Part shown: positions 1 to 7,236 of the stretch, piece by piece | How the letters are laid out: each line of letters starts with the position of its first letter | Numbering within the stretch: position 1 is the first letter of the stretch | From: an uncultured bacterium | GTDB lineage: Bacteria > Cyanobacteriota > Vampirovibrionia > Gastranaerophilales > Gastranaerophilaceae | DNA: 17,961 nucleotides | Assembly: GCA_945910925.1 (NCBI GenBank) | Contig: CAMDZX010000024.1 | Span: forward strand, 1 to 17,961 | Direction: 5' to 3' | Position numbers and translations under genes: made by a program | Notes under the pieces: model-generated | The model's input: the letters and a program-made list of their open reading frames with translations, nothing else | What the model was told of the DNA's origin: nothing | Database searches by the model: none

Positions 1-258
1 GCCATGTATACCGCCAAACTCTTTTACAAGCTCAGAACCGGCTCTTAAATGTAAATGATAAGAATTGGCAAGAATAATTTGTGCATTTGATTCATATAAG
101 TGATGATTCGTAACCAATTTTACGGTTGAATTTGTTCCTACCGGCATAAATATAGGTGTTTTTATATCTCCGTGCGGAGTGTGTAAAATACCTGCTCTTG
201 CCCCGGTTTTTGAATCAATATGCTCAAGTTCATACGAAAAAAAATCTTTTTCGTTCAT
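1..258 (-). CDS. tgt: Queuine/preQ1 tRNA-guanine transglycosylase, N-terminal part (cut by window edge)
   Basis: The first 86 residues are visible; the rest lies beyond position 1. Tgt swaps guanine 34 in the anticodon of GUN tRNAs for preQ1 or queuine, the base-exchange step of queuosine formation. The visible part has the family's N-terminal signature: ARAGILHTPHG (residues 20-30), TPIFMPVGT (34-42), TVKLV and then an AQIILANSYHLHLRAG block (59-74) that aligns with the usual GNTYHLxLRPG, followed by GGIHG. The catalytic aspartates and the zinc site would be in the missing part. The ATG at 258 has a GGAGA Shine-Dalgarno sequence in the end of ndk and begins one base after the ndk stop, so the two are probably co-transcribed and coupled. 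The small changes N-T to N-S and RPG to RAG are mild for this family. The family call is firm; preQ1 versus queuine as substrate cannot be told. Confidence 0.93.
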   Translation of the reverse strand, partial: MNEKDFFSYELEHIDSKTGARAGILHTPHGDIKTPIFMPVGTNSTVKLVTNHHLYESNAQIILANSYHLHLRAGSELVKEFGGIHG

Positions 259-259
259 A

Positions 260-736
260 TTATTCTCCGCGTTCTTCCTCTGCAATCAGCATTTCCAACA
301 TATTTGACCAAGTATCGCAAAGCTCATTTTCATTGAAATATATTTTGGTTTCTCTTTCCGCACTTTCAACCGAATCTGAGGCATGAATGACGTTATATTC
401 TTTGACTTGTGCAAAGTCTGCTCTTATTGTACCGACATCCGCAGAAGAAGGGTCTGTTGCACCAACAAGGTGTCTTACGCTTGAAACTGCATTATATCCT
501 TCAACCACCATAGCAACAATAGGACCACTCGTAATGTAATGGACAAGTCTTGGATAGAAAGGCTTTCCGTAGTGTTCTTCATAGTGTGATGCAGCTTGCT
601 CAGGCGTAACTTGAAGAAGTTTAAGAGCAATAATTTTAAATCCCTTGTCCTCAAATCTACCAAGTATCTTCCCGATTAAACCTCTTTTAACACCATCAGG
701 CTTAATTGCTACAAAAGTTCTTTCTTCCGTATTCAT
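260..736 (-). CDS. ndk: Nucleoside diphosphate kinase
   Basis: This 158-residue protein transfers the gamma phosphate from NTPs to NDPs through a phosphohistidine, balancing nucleotide pools in the cytoplasm. It opens with ERTFVAIKPDGVKRG (the nucleotide-binding lysine is K12), has the SGPIVAMVVEG strand and GATDPSSADVGTIR loop (R105), and the active-site block NVIHASDS with catalytic H118. Most homologues read HGSDS, so the Gly to Ala change is a mild variant. The length is slightly above the usual 140-150 because of an acidic C-terminal tail. The ATG has a GGAGAG Shine-Dalgarno sequence. The gene lies 61 bases downstream of ffh and 1 base upstream of tgt, in the same direction. No strong terminator separates it from ffh, so partial readthrough is likely. 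Confidence 0.97.
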   Translation of the reverse strand: MNTEERTFVAIKPDGVKRGLIGKILGRFEDKGFKIIALKLLQVTPEQAASHYEEHYGKPFYPRLVHYITSGPIVAMVVEGYNAVSSVRHLVGATDPSSADVGTIRADFAQVKEYNVIHASDSVESAERETKIYFNENELCDTWSNMLEMLIAEEERGE

Positions 737-797
737 AACTCTCTCCTATCAAATAATACTATTTCTATTAGAACACAAATAATCTTTTTTGTCATTG

Positions 798-2177
798 TTA
801 TTTAAATCTGCGCATGGTTTGCATCATTTTTTTCATGCCTAATGCAGGATTCATATCTTTGAATTTACCAAGCGATTTTTTCATTCCGGACATTCCCTTC
901 ATCATTGTTCGCATTTGTTCAAACTGTTTAATGAATATATTTAAATCATGCAGAGGAATGCCTGAACCTGCTGCAATACGTTTTTTGCGGCTTGAATTCA
1001 TAAGCTCAGGATGATTTCTTTCTTGCGGGGTCATACTGTTAATCATTACTTCAATTCGTTTAAACTGTTTTTCACTTTCGTGAGATATTTTTTCTTTATC
1101 ATCTCTTGAAATATTAATACCCGGAATCATACCCAATAATTGATCAAAAGAACCAAGCATCTTCATTTGTTTTTGGATTTTTAGGAAATCGTTAAAGGAA
1201 AATTCGGCTTTTTCCATCTTCTTTTCGAGTTCTTTTGCTTCTTTTTCGTCAAAGACTTCTTGCGCACGTTCAACAAGTGAAACAATATCGCCCATTCCAA
1301 GAATTCTTGTTGCCATCCTTTCAGGGTAGAAATCTTCAAGAGCATTGAGTTTTTCTCCCGTACCTGTGAGTTTTATAGGCTTTTGAGTGCAATATGCAAC
1401 GGATAGTGCGGCCCCGCCTCTGGAATCACCGTCAAGTTTTGTAAGTACAAGCCCTGTGATATTAAGTTGTGCATCAAAAGTCTCAGCAACATTTACTGTT
1501 TCCTGCCCTGTCATAGCATCAATAACCAGGAGTTTTTCTTGTGGTTGAAAAATCCTGTCAATAAGCAGAAGTTCAGCCATCATGTCCGTATCAATCTGTA
1601 AACGTCCTGCCGTATCGAGAATCAATGTATTAAACCCGTTTTCTTTTGCATAGTTTAGTGCATTTTCTACAATTGATTGAACATTTGTACTATCTTCTTC
1701 CGAATAAACTTCTGTATTTGTCTGCTCTCCCAGTGTTTTTAACTGTGTAATTGCAGCAGGTCTATACACGTCACAGGCAACCAAAAGAGGATTTCTTCCG
1801 TCTTTTTTTAGCTTAACTGCAAGTTTTGCGGAAGAAGTTGTTTTACCGGAACCTTGAAGTCCCAGCATCATAATAATGTTAGGATGTCCGTTTGTGTTTA
1901 AAGGTGATACTTCTTTGCCCAGAAGGTTAATTAGTTCATCATGCACAATTTTAACAAGTTGTTGAGAAGGATTGACACCTTGTAGTACGTTTTCACCTTC
2001 TGCACGGTCTTTAATGTTTGAGATAAAAGATTTTACAACACGTAAATTAACATCTGCTTCAAGTAAAGCACGGCGAATTTCACGTAACGACTCTTTCATA
2101 TTATCTTGTGTGAGTTCTTTTTCTCGTGTTGTGTTCGCAATGATATTTTGCAATCTGTCTGATAATGATTCGAACAT
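798..2177 (-). CDS. ffh: Signal recognition particle GTPase Ffh (SRP54)
   Basis: This 459-residue protein is complete. With SRP RNA it binds signal sequences emerging from the ribosome and brings the complex to the FtsY receptor at the membrane. The N-terminal helical domain (about 1-90) includes the typical REIRRALLEADVNL stretch. The GTPase domain (about 98-300) has the P-loop GLQGSGKTT (106-114), DVYRPAA (136-142), DTAGR (188-192) and TKLDG (246-250). The methionine-rich M domain has the RNA-binding SRKKRIAAGSG motif and ends in a Met/Lys-rich tail (GMKKMMQTMRRFK). The ATG has an AAGGAG Shine-Dalgarno sequence. It lies 67 bases after ftsQ, with an extended -10 promoter in the gap, so it is probably transcribed both from that promoter and by readthrough from the murC operon. 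No SRP RNA gene is seen in the window. Confidence 0.98.
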   Translation of the reverse strand: MFESLSDRLQNIIANTTREKELTQDNMKESLREIRRALLEADVNLRVVKSFISNIKDRAEGENVLQGVNPSQQLVKIVHDELINLLGKEVSPLNTNGHPNIIMMLGLQGSGKTTSSAKLAVKLKKDGRNPLLVACDVYRPAAITQLKTLGEQTNTEVYSEEDSTNVQSIVENALNYAKENGFNTLILDTAGRLQIDTDMMAELLLIDRIFQPQEKLLVIDAMTGQETVNVAETFDAQLNITGLVLTKLDGDSRGGAALSVAYCTQKPIKLTGTGEKLNALEDFYPERMATRILGMGDIVSLVERAQEVFDEKEAKELEKKMEKAEFSFNDFLKIQKQMKMLGSFDQLLGMIPGINISRDDKEKISHESEKQFKRIEVMINSMTPQERNHPELMNSSRKKRIAAGSGIPLHDLNIFIKQFEQMRTMMKGMSGMKKSLGKFKDMNPALGMKKMMQTMRRFK

Positions 2178-2211
2178 TAAACGCTCCTTTACCCCATTAG
2201 TAATTTATTTC

Positions 2212-2220
2212 AGTATAACA
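2212..2220 (-). promoter_or_regulatory. Likely extended -10 promoter for ffh
   Basis: On the minus strand TGT is followed directly by TATACT, an extended -10 element (TGn-TATAnT type). It lies 34 bases upstream of the ffh start, which leaves room for a short leader carrying the AAGGAG Shine-Dalgarno sequence. No good -35 box is seen at the usual spacing, which is common for extended -10 promoters. Confidence 0.45.
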
Positions 2221-2244
2221 TAAACCCCGAATAATAGGTATAAA

Positions 2245-3123
2245 CTAATCATCGAGTTTAATATAGTTTACCTGTTCCCATCTTAAATCAAGATATTTAA
2301 TATTTTTATCAAGAATTTTTACCTGAGGTAAGAGCGATGGCAGACGGGCAATTCTTTTTTTGCCGTTTTCTTCAAACGAAAGTTCATCCAGTGCCCCAAA
2401 TCGTACTAGAACTGATGGAAGTTTTATATATATGTCATTCGGGTTTCTCATATCAATGTATTCAACAGGCTCTGATGCATAAAATTCAATTGTTTTTGCC
2501 AGTTTACGAATATAGTTTTGTTTTTTTATGTCCCACTGTCTGTAATCATCTTCTTTTGTGCAGTATGCAAGAACTTTTACGGTCTTGTAATTAGCCTTCA
2601 AAGGCATATATTCGTGACCTATGAGTTTTCCGTCTTTGGTAAAATATCCTATCGGTTGAACATTCTCATTAGGAGCAATCAAAATTGACGGGATTCTTTC
2701 CTTGATAATAATATCTAGTCTTGCCGGAAACCAAAAACGTCTGATATAGACATCTTGTATCGGCTCTATTTTTAGGATGCTCTTTTTTATTTCGTCAGTT
2801 CTTATAAGAAAAATAGCTTTATCAGGTATTTCTATTTGCCGTATAGCTGCAAGAATTTTATAAGATGGAACTATTTTATTATTGGAAATTTTTAATGCAG
2901 GATTATTTAATTTTACAAAAGTATCTTGCGGTAATCGCCAACTTTTCATATAAATAGTGTGATAACAAAGAAAACATAACGCCGCAATCATCAACAAACG
3001 TAATAAAATTCTGAACGTTTTGATTTTTCGTTGCGTATGACGGATTTTACGTTTTAGTTTTGCCTGTTTCATCCGCCTTTTTATATTATATTTATTGATT
3101 TTCTTTATTTCTTCATCTGACAT
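2245..3123 (-). CDS. ftsQ: Cell division protein FtsQ/DivIB (POTRA domain)
   Basis: This 292-residue bitopic membrane protein is a poor match at sequence level but a good match in architecture and position. It has a very basic cytoplasmic N-terminus (about 1-36, many Lys/Arg), a single membrane span (about 37-57, ILLRLLMIAALCFLCY), then an extracytoplasmic POTRA-like region (about 75-145, including IEPIQDVYIRRFWFPARLDIIIKERIP, typical of the POTRA end) and an FtsQ-type C-terminal domain. FtsQ/DivIB links early and late parts of the divisome together with FtsL and FtsB/DivIC. The start codon overlaps the ddl stop by one base (TAATG), so translation is coupled. The order murC-murB-ddl-ftsQ is a classic dcw arrangement and supports the call. 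Downstream comes ffh rather than ftsA/ftsZ. Confidence 0.85.
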   Translation of the reverse strand: MSDEEIKKINKYNIKRRMKQAKLKRKIRHTQRKIKTFRILLRLLMIAALCFLCYHTIYMKSWRLPQDTFVKLNNPALKISNNKIVPSYKILAAIRQIEIPDKAIFLIRTDEIKKSILKIEPIQDVYIRRFWFPARLDIIIKERIPSILIAPNENVQPIGYFTKDGKLIGHEYMPLKANYKTVKVLAYCTKEDDYRQWDIKKQNYIRKLAKTIEFYASEPVEYIDMRNPNDIYIKLPSVLVRFGALDELSFEENGKKRIARLPSLLPQVKILDKNIKYLDLRWEQVNYIKLDD

Positions 3124-4055
3124 TATTTATTCAGTCCTGCACTATTTAATATTATCTCAACAAGTTCGTCATAAGAAATTCCCATTGCAGCTGCTTGTGC
3201 AGGCAAGTCACTCGTATCCGTCATTCCCGGGCTAGTATTTACTTCAAGAATATATGGAATATCGTTTGCTATAAGAAAATCAACCCTGCTCACACCCGAA
3301 CATCCGCAAACTTTGAAGGCTTCAATTGCAACTTCTTTGACTTTTCTTGTCATTTCGTCAGAAACTTCTGCGGGTATTATAAAATCCGTCATTCCTTTTG
3401 TATATTTTGCTTCATAATCGTACCATTCGGTGTGAGGTCTGAATTCTAATATCTCAGTCGCAAACATGTCGCCGTCTTTTTCAAGAATACCGACCGTTGC
3501 ACTTACACCTTCAAGATATTCTTCAAGCATAATGTCCTGATTATATTTTGATGCATCAAATACAGCTTTCACAAGTTCATCCGTATTATTTACTTTTGCC
3601 ATTCCAAGACTCGAACCTTCCGAAACAGGTTTAACCATAAGAGGGTAGTTTAATGACTTTACTTTTTCATACAGGTTATCACCTTTAGATATAAGCACCG
3701 ACTTTATTAGCGGAAGTCCTGCCGATGAAAGAACCTTTTTGGTATATTCCTTATTCATGCATAACGCACTTGCCATTACTCCACAACCTGTATAAGGAAT
3801 TTTTACTAATTCTAATAAACCTTGAATACAACCGTCTTCACCGTATTTCCCATGCAAGGCATTATATGCAATCTCAAACCTTTTTAAGTCTTCCGCAATA
3901 TTATTTGTAACTTCAACGATTTCTGCATTTTTATATCCTAATCTGTGCAGTGCAGCCAAACAATTTTTTGCCGAACGTCTTGAAACTTCGGCTTCAGAAG
4001 ACATTCCTCCTGCCAATACAGCTATTTTTGAATCTTTTTGTATAATTCCTTGCAT
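3123..4055 (-). CDS. ddl: D-alanine--D-alanine ligase
   Basis: This 310-residue ATP-grasp enzyme joins two D-alanines for the peptidoglycan stem peptide. The N-terminal GGMSSEAEVS (16-25) supplies the substrate glutamate E21; HGKYGEDG (68-75) and the ATP-grasp block KPVSEGSSLGM (142-152, S148) follow, then the omega-loop YDYEAKY (212-218) and the C-terminal metal/phosphate site EVNTSPGMT (271-279). Y218 corresponds to the tyrosine that marks D-Ala-D-Ala specificity in E. coli DdlB, rather than the residues found in D-lactate or D-serine ligases. The ATG has a GAGGAAG Shine-Dalgarno sequence inside the end of murB, and the two genes overlap by 34 bases. The last base of the frame is shared with the ftsQ start. 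Confidence 0.97.
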   Translation of the reverse strand: MQGIIQKDSKIAVLAGGMSSEAEVSRRSAKNCLAALHRLGYKNAEIVEVTNNIAEDLKRFEIAYNALHGKYGEDGCIQGLLELVKIPYTGCGVMASALCMNKEYTKKVLSSAGLPLIKSVLISKGDNLYEKVKSLNYPLMVKPVSEGSSLGMAKVNNTDELVKAVFDASKYNQDIMLEEYLEGVSATVGILEKDGDMFATEILEFRPHTEWYDYEAKYTKGMTDFIIPAEVSDEMTRKVKEVAIEAFKVCGCSGVSRVDFLIANDIPYILEVNTSPGMTDTSDLPAQAAAMGISYDELVEIILNSAGLNK

Positions 4056-4936
4056 ATCTCTTCCTCGCGTTTATTCATTTTCCCTATATACCTTACCTCC
4101 GGTATAAGCTCTATTGTATACGTTCTCTTTACTTTATTGTACATCATCAGCATTAATTCCAAAATGTCTTGTGATGAAGCATTCCCTTTGTTTACAATAA
4201 AGTTTGCATGTTTATTCCATACAAGAGCATTTGGTGTTTCTAAACCCTTTACGCCGGCTTTATCAAGTAGTCGTCCCGCAGAATCATGTTCAGGGTTTTT
4301 GAATACACTACCTGCATTAGGATGTACAAGTGAAGGTTGTATATTTTTTCTGAATTCCAAATTTCTGTCCATTAAGTCTTTAATTTTCTCGGGATTTTCT
4401 TTTTTTAAATCAAATTCGGCACCCAAGACTATGTACTTTTTATCTTGAATAATAGAGTGACGATAGCCAAATTGCATTTCCTGTTTTGATAAATAGATAA
4501 CGTCATCTTTATCTTTATCATATACACAAACCATTGATAAAGTGTCTGCAATTGACTGATTATGAGCACCCGCATTCATAAAAATATTTCCGCCCATAGT
4601 TCCCGGAAAACCTATCATAAATTCAAAGCCTGATAAACCTGCCTCAAGAGCTTTTTGTGCAAGATATGCGCCTTTGACTCCGCATTCTGTAATGATTTTT
4701 GTCCCTCTGATTTGTAAGTTCGACATCTTTGATGTGCAGATTATCGTATTATCACATCCTTGCGATGAAAAAATTATATTTGAACACGCCCCAAGAATAA
4801 TGGGATTTTTTTCGGTACGCATAAGGTGTAAAAACTCGCCCTGAGTTTTAGGAAAGTAAACCTTTTTTACTACTCCGCCCACCTTGAATGTCGTGAGATT
4901 CTTTATATCAAAATTTTCTTTGAGTTCAATGTCCAA
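4022..4936 (-). CDS. murB: UDP-N-acetylenolpyruvoylglucosamine reductase (MurB)
   Basis: MurB is an FAD enzyme that reduces UDP-GlcNAc-enolpyruvate to UDP-MurNAc with NADPH. I place the start at a TTG (4936) because AGAGGG lies six bases upstream and the codon begins two bases after the murC stop; this gives 304 residues starting close to the family's TTFKVGG block. The frame can be extended to a GTG at 4966, but that start has no Shine-Dalgarno sequence and would overlap murC by 28 bases. Visible motifs are TTFKVGG (15-21), the FAD-binding LGACSNIIFS (48-57), GFPGTMGGNIFMNAGAH (109-125), YRHS with R159, NAGSVFKNP with the proton-donor S210, and PEVR with E280. The short NAGSVFKNP form suggests a type II MurB. 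The end overlaps ddl by 34 bases. Confidence 0.95.
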   Translation of the reverse strand: MDIELKENFDIKNLTTFKVGGVVKKVYFPKTQGEFLHLMRTEKNPIILGACSNIIFSSQGCDNTIICTSKMSNLQIRGTKIITECGVKGAYLAQKALEAGLSGFEFMIGFPGTMGGNIFMNAGAHNQSIADTLSMVCVYDKDKDDVIYLSKQEMQFGYRHSIIQDKKYIVLGAEFDLKKENPEKIKDLMDRNLEFRKNIQPSLVHPNAGSVFKNPEHDSAGRLLDKAGVKGLETPNALVWNKHANFIVNKGNASSQDILELMLMMYNKVKRTYTIELIPEVRYIGKMNKREEEICKELYKKIQK

Positions 4937-4938
4937 AT

Positions 4939-6288
4939 TTAACCCTCTTTCGCTGTTTTTAAACACTTTGCCAGATTTGTAATTGTTCCGGCACCCATAC
5001 CTATTACTATATCATCCTTTTCTAAAGTCGGTAGCAGTTTGTTTGCGACTTCTTGGATAGAGCCGGAGATATATTCCGCATTCTCAATTTCTGACGCAAA
5101 TTTTTGCGAATTTACACCCTCAATTGGTTCTTCTGATGCGGCATATACATCCGTAATGATTAATCTGTCAGCATATGTAAGTGCTGATTTAAAGTCGTTC
5201 CAAAGGCTTTTCAGGCGAGTGTATCTGTGTGGTTGAAAAACCGCAACAACATGCCTGTTTGAGAAGGTCTTCATTGCGGAAAGTGTAGCTTTTATTTCTG
5301 TCGGATGATGAGCGTAATCATCATATACAGGAATGTCTTCAAGTGATAACATTTTTTGAAACCTGCGCCCCATTCCCGTAAAGGTTGCAAAATGTTCTTT
5401 AAGCTGATTTATATCAACTCCGGCTTCGTTTAACGCTGTTATAACCGCAAGAGTGTTATAAATATTGTGTTCACCCGGAAGAATTATTTTTACGTTATCA
5501 AGCAGTAATTCTCCATTATGGTACACGTCAAAGGTTGTGTATCCGTTAGCCATATTTATGTTTTTTGCCATATATTCCGCTTCATCAAGTCCAAAGGTGA
5601 TAAAGTCGTGCCCTCTTAACTTTAGGTTTCCAAAGTTATCATTATTTATAATTATCTTTGAAGTTGTTTTAAGATTTGCAAATAACTTTTGAAAAGTTTC
5701 TATAATAGACTCTAATCCGTTCTTGTAAAAATCTAAATGGTCTGCCTCCAAATTGTTCACTACAACAATATCAGGGCTATATTTTACAAGTGTTCCATCG
5801 CTTTCATCCATTTCTGCAATAAAAATTTCGGTATCTTTGTTATATTCGGCATTTGTAGAATACTCAGGTATAAATCCGCCTACAACAAATGAAGGCTTCA
5901 TATCAGCTTTTGACAAGACATAAGAAGACATTCCTGATGTCGTTGTTTTTCCGTGTGTTCCTGCAAAACCGATAAACATTTTTTTGTTATATGAAACCTG
6001 CGCAAGAATATCAGAACGATGATATATTTTACAGCCCAATTCTTTTGCACGTACCAGCTCAGGATTGTCCGGTTTTATCGCTGAACTTATTACAACAATG
6101 TCATCTTTATGAACATTATTCTTTGAATGTCCTATATATACCGTTGCTCCTAAATTCTTTAATTCGGCAGTATACTTACTTTCATTAATATCCGAACCTG
6201 AGACTTCACATCCTTGTTGTATAAGGTATTTCGCCAAACCGCTCATTCCTACGCCGCCTATTGCAATAAAATGGTACTTGTTATTCAC
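4939..6288 (-). CDS. murC: UDP-N-acetylmuramate--L-alanine ligase (MurC)
   Basis: This 449-residue Mur ligase adds L-alanine to UDP-MurNAc with ATP, the first step of stem-peptide assembly. The N-terminal Rossmann domain begins at once (HFIAIGGVGMSGLA, 6-19). The ATP loop is AGTHGKTTT (109-117), followed by the metal-site block EMDESDGT (159-166) and NLEADHLDFY (179-188). The third domain contains PGEHNIYN (271-278), GMGRRF (305-310), YDDYAHHPTE (322-331) and FQPHRYTR (351-358); the last two are typical of MurC rather than MurD/E/F. The start is a GTG with AAAGGAG seven bases upstream. It is the first gene of the murC-murB-ddl-ftsQ transcription unit and is divergent from xer. Confidence 0.98.
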   Translation of the reverse strand: MNNKYHFIAIGGVGMSGLAKYLIQQGCEVSGSDINESKYTAELKNLGATVYIGHSKNNVHKDDIVVISSAIKPDNPELVRAKELGCKIYHRSDILAQVSYNKKMFIGFAGTHGKTTTSGMSSYVLSKADMKPSFVVGGFIPEYSTNAEYNKDTEIFIAEMDESDGTLVKYSPDIVVVNNLEADHLDFYKNGLESIIETFQKLFANLKTTSKIIINNDNFGNLKLRGHDFITFGLDEAEYMAKNINMANGYTTFDVYHNGELLLDNVKIILPGEHNIYNTLAVITALNEAGVDINQLKEHFATFTGMGRRFQKMLSLEDIPVYDDYAHHPTEIKATLSAMKTFSNRHVVAVFQPHRYTRLKSLWNDFKSALTYADRLIITDVYAASEEPIEGVNSQKFASEIENAEYISGSIQEVANKLLPTLEKDDIVIGMGAGTITNLAKCLKTAKEG

Positions 6289-6312
6289 AACTTTACTCCT
6301 TTGTTTTTATAA

Positions 6313-6318
6313 ATTATA
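6313..6318 (-). promoter_or_regulatory. -10 box for the murC-murB-ddl-ftsQ operon
   Basis: A perfect TATAAT is read on the minus strand 24 bases before the murC GTG, leaving a short leader that carries AAAGGAG. The -35 region at normal spacing (TTTTAT) is weak. The 55-base divergent gap must hold start signals for both murC and xer, so the two promoters overlap. Confidence 0.4.
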
Positions 6319-6331
6319 TTACAAAGTATGT

Positions 6332-6337
6332 TAATAT
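6332..6337 (+). promoter_or_regulatory. -10-like box directly before xer (predicted leaderless start)
   Basis: TAATAT ends six bases before the xer ATG and no Shine-Dalgarno sequence is present. If used, transcription would begin at or next to the A of the ATG. No convincing -35 box is seen. An alternative is TTTACT-17-TATATT at 6292-6320, which would give a leader of roughly 15 bases. Confidence 0.3.
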
Positions 6338-6343
6338 AAAAGT

Positions 6344-7198
6344 ATGTTTGAATTATTATCCTTATATCTTGATTTTATTGAAATAGAAAAAGGTTTGTCA
6401 AATAACTCTATTGAGGCATACAGACGAGATTTAGAGGCGTTTCTTGGGTATCTTGATGACAAAATGTTATCTGAAATTTCAAGACACGACATAAGCAGAT
6501 ATATTCGCGCTCTTAAAGAAAAAGGATATGCAATTACCAGTATAACAAGGAAAATATCTTCTATAAAATCGTTTTTTAAGTGGGCTTGTATGAGTGGCAA
6601 TACAGATAATAATCCGACTCAGTTAATTGAAGTTCCAAAACTCCCCAAAAGACTCCCAAAAGTTATGACAATAAAGGATATTGAAGAAATTCTTTCACAC
6701 AACTTATCATCTTTAGATGGTGTAATACTGGAATTGCTATATAGCTGCGGTTTTCGTGTTTCAGAACTTGTAAATCTTAATTTGCAGGACATTAATCTTA
6801 ACGGTAAATACATACTCTGTACAGGGAAAGGTGATAAACAGAGAATTGTTCCTATTGGTAATGCTGCAATCAAAAAAATAAAAGAATATTTGCCGGAAAG
6901 AGATTTTTTTATTCTTAAAAATAAACTTCAAACAAAAAAGTTTTTAATTGCTGAAAACGGACATTTTATTACACGTCAGGATATTTATACCCTTGTTCAC
7001 GCACAAGGTGAGATTATTAATAAAAATATCTCTCCCCATACTTTAAGGCACAGCTTTGCAACACATTTACTTGAAAATGGCGCAGATTTAAGAGTTGTGC
7101 AGGAGTTACTCGGTCACAGTAATGTTGCAACAACCCAATTGTATACGCATATAAGTAAAAAACGCTTAAAGGATGTGTATTTTGAAATTAATCATTAG
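6344..7198 (+). CDS. XerC/XerD-type tyrosine site-specific recombinase
   Basis: This 284-residue protein is a complete Xer recombinase of the kind that resolves chromosome dimers at dif with FtsK. The N-terminal SAM-like core-binding domain (about 1-85) contains LSNNSIEAYRRDLEAFLGYL and SSIKSFFKW. The catalytic domain keeps all six active-site residues: R138 (CGFRVSEL), K162 (GKGDKQR), H232 and R235 (HTLRHSFATHLLENGADLR), H258 (LLGHSN) and the nucleophile Y267 (TTQLYTHI). It resembles XerD a little more than XerC, but a single-Xer system cannot be excluded. There is no attachment site, excisionase or cargo nearby, so it is a housekeeping recombinase rather than an integrase. No Shine-Dalgarno sequence precedes the ATG. 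The next gene, rel, starts 38 bases downstream with its own promoter. Confidence 0.92.
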   Translation: MFELLSLYLDFIEIEKGLSNNSIEAYRRDLEAFLGYLDDKMLSEISRHDISRYIRALKEKGYAITSITRKISSIKSFFKWACMSGNTDNNPTQLIEVPKLPKRLPKVMTIKDIEEILSHNLSSLDGVILELLYSCGFRVSELVNLNLQDINLNGKYILCTGKGDKQRIVPIGNAAIKKIKEYLPERDFFILKNKLQTKKFLIAENGHFITRQDIYTLVHAQGEIINKNISPHTLRHSFATHLLENGADLRVVQELLGHSNVATTQLYTHISKKRLKDVYFEINH

Positions 7199-7227
7199 TT
7201 TACAACTTTGCTAAAATGTAGTAATAT
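7199..7227 (+). promoter_or_regulatory. Promoter for rel (-35 TTTACA, 17 bp, -10 TAATAT)
   Basis: TTTACA at 7199-7204 and TAATAT at 7222-7227 are separated by exactly 17 bases. The predicted transcription start (about 7233-7235) falls two to four bases before the rel ATG at 7237, and there is no Shine-Dalgarno sequence, so the transcript would be leaderless or nearly so. This is the best-formed promoter in the window. Confidence 0.5.
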
Positions 7228-7236
7228 AGTGTAGTT

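Noticed and set aside
3123..4055. Ddl as a vancomycin-resistance (D-Ala-D-Lac or D-Ala-D-Ser) ligase
   Set aside because: The omega-loop YDYEAKY keeps the tyrosine that marks D-Ala-D-Ala ligases, and there are no vanH/vanX-like neighbours.
4038..4448. 136-residue open frame on the plus strand antisense to murB
   Set aside because: It is an antisense shadow: the opposite strand encodes conserved MurB motifs, and this frame has no Shine-Dalgarno sequence or recognisable domain.
6344..7198. Xer recombinase as the integrase of a mobile element
   Set aside because: There is no att-like repeat, tRNA junction, excisionase or foreign cargo nearby; neighbours are all housekeeping genes and the sequence is of the XerC/D type.
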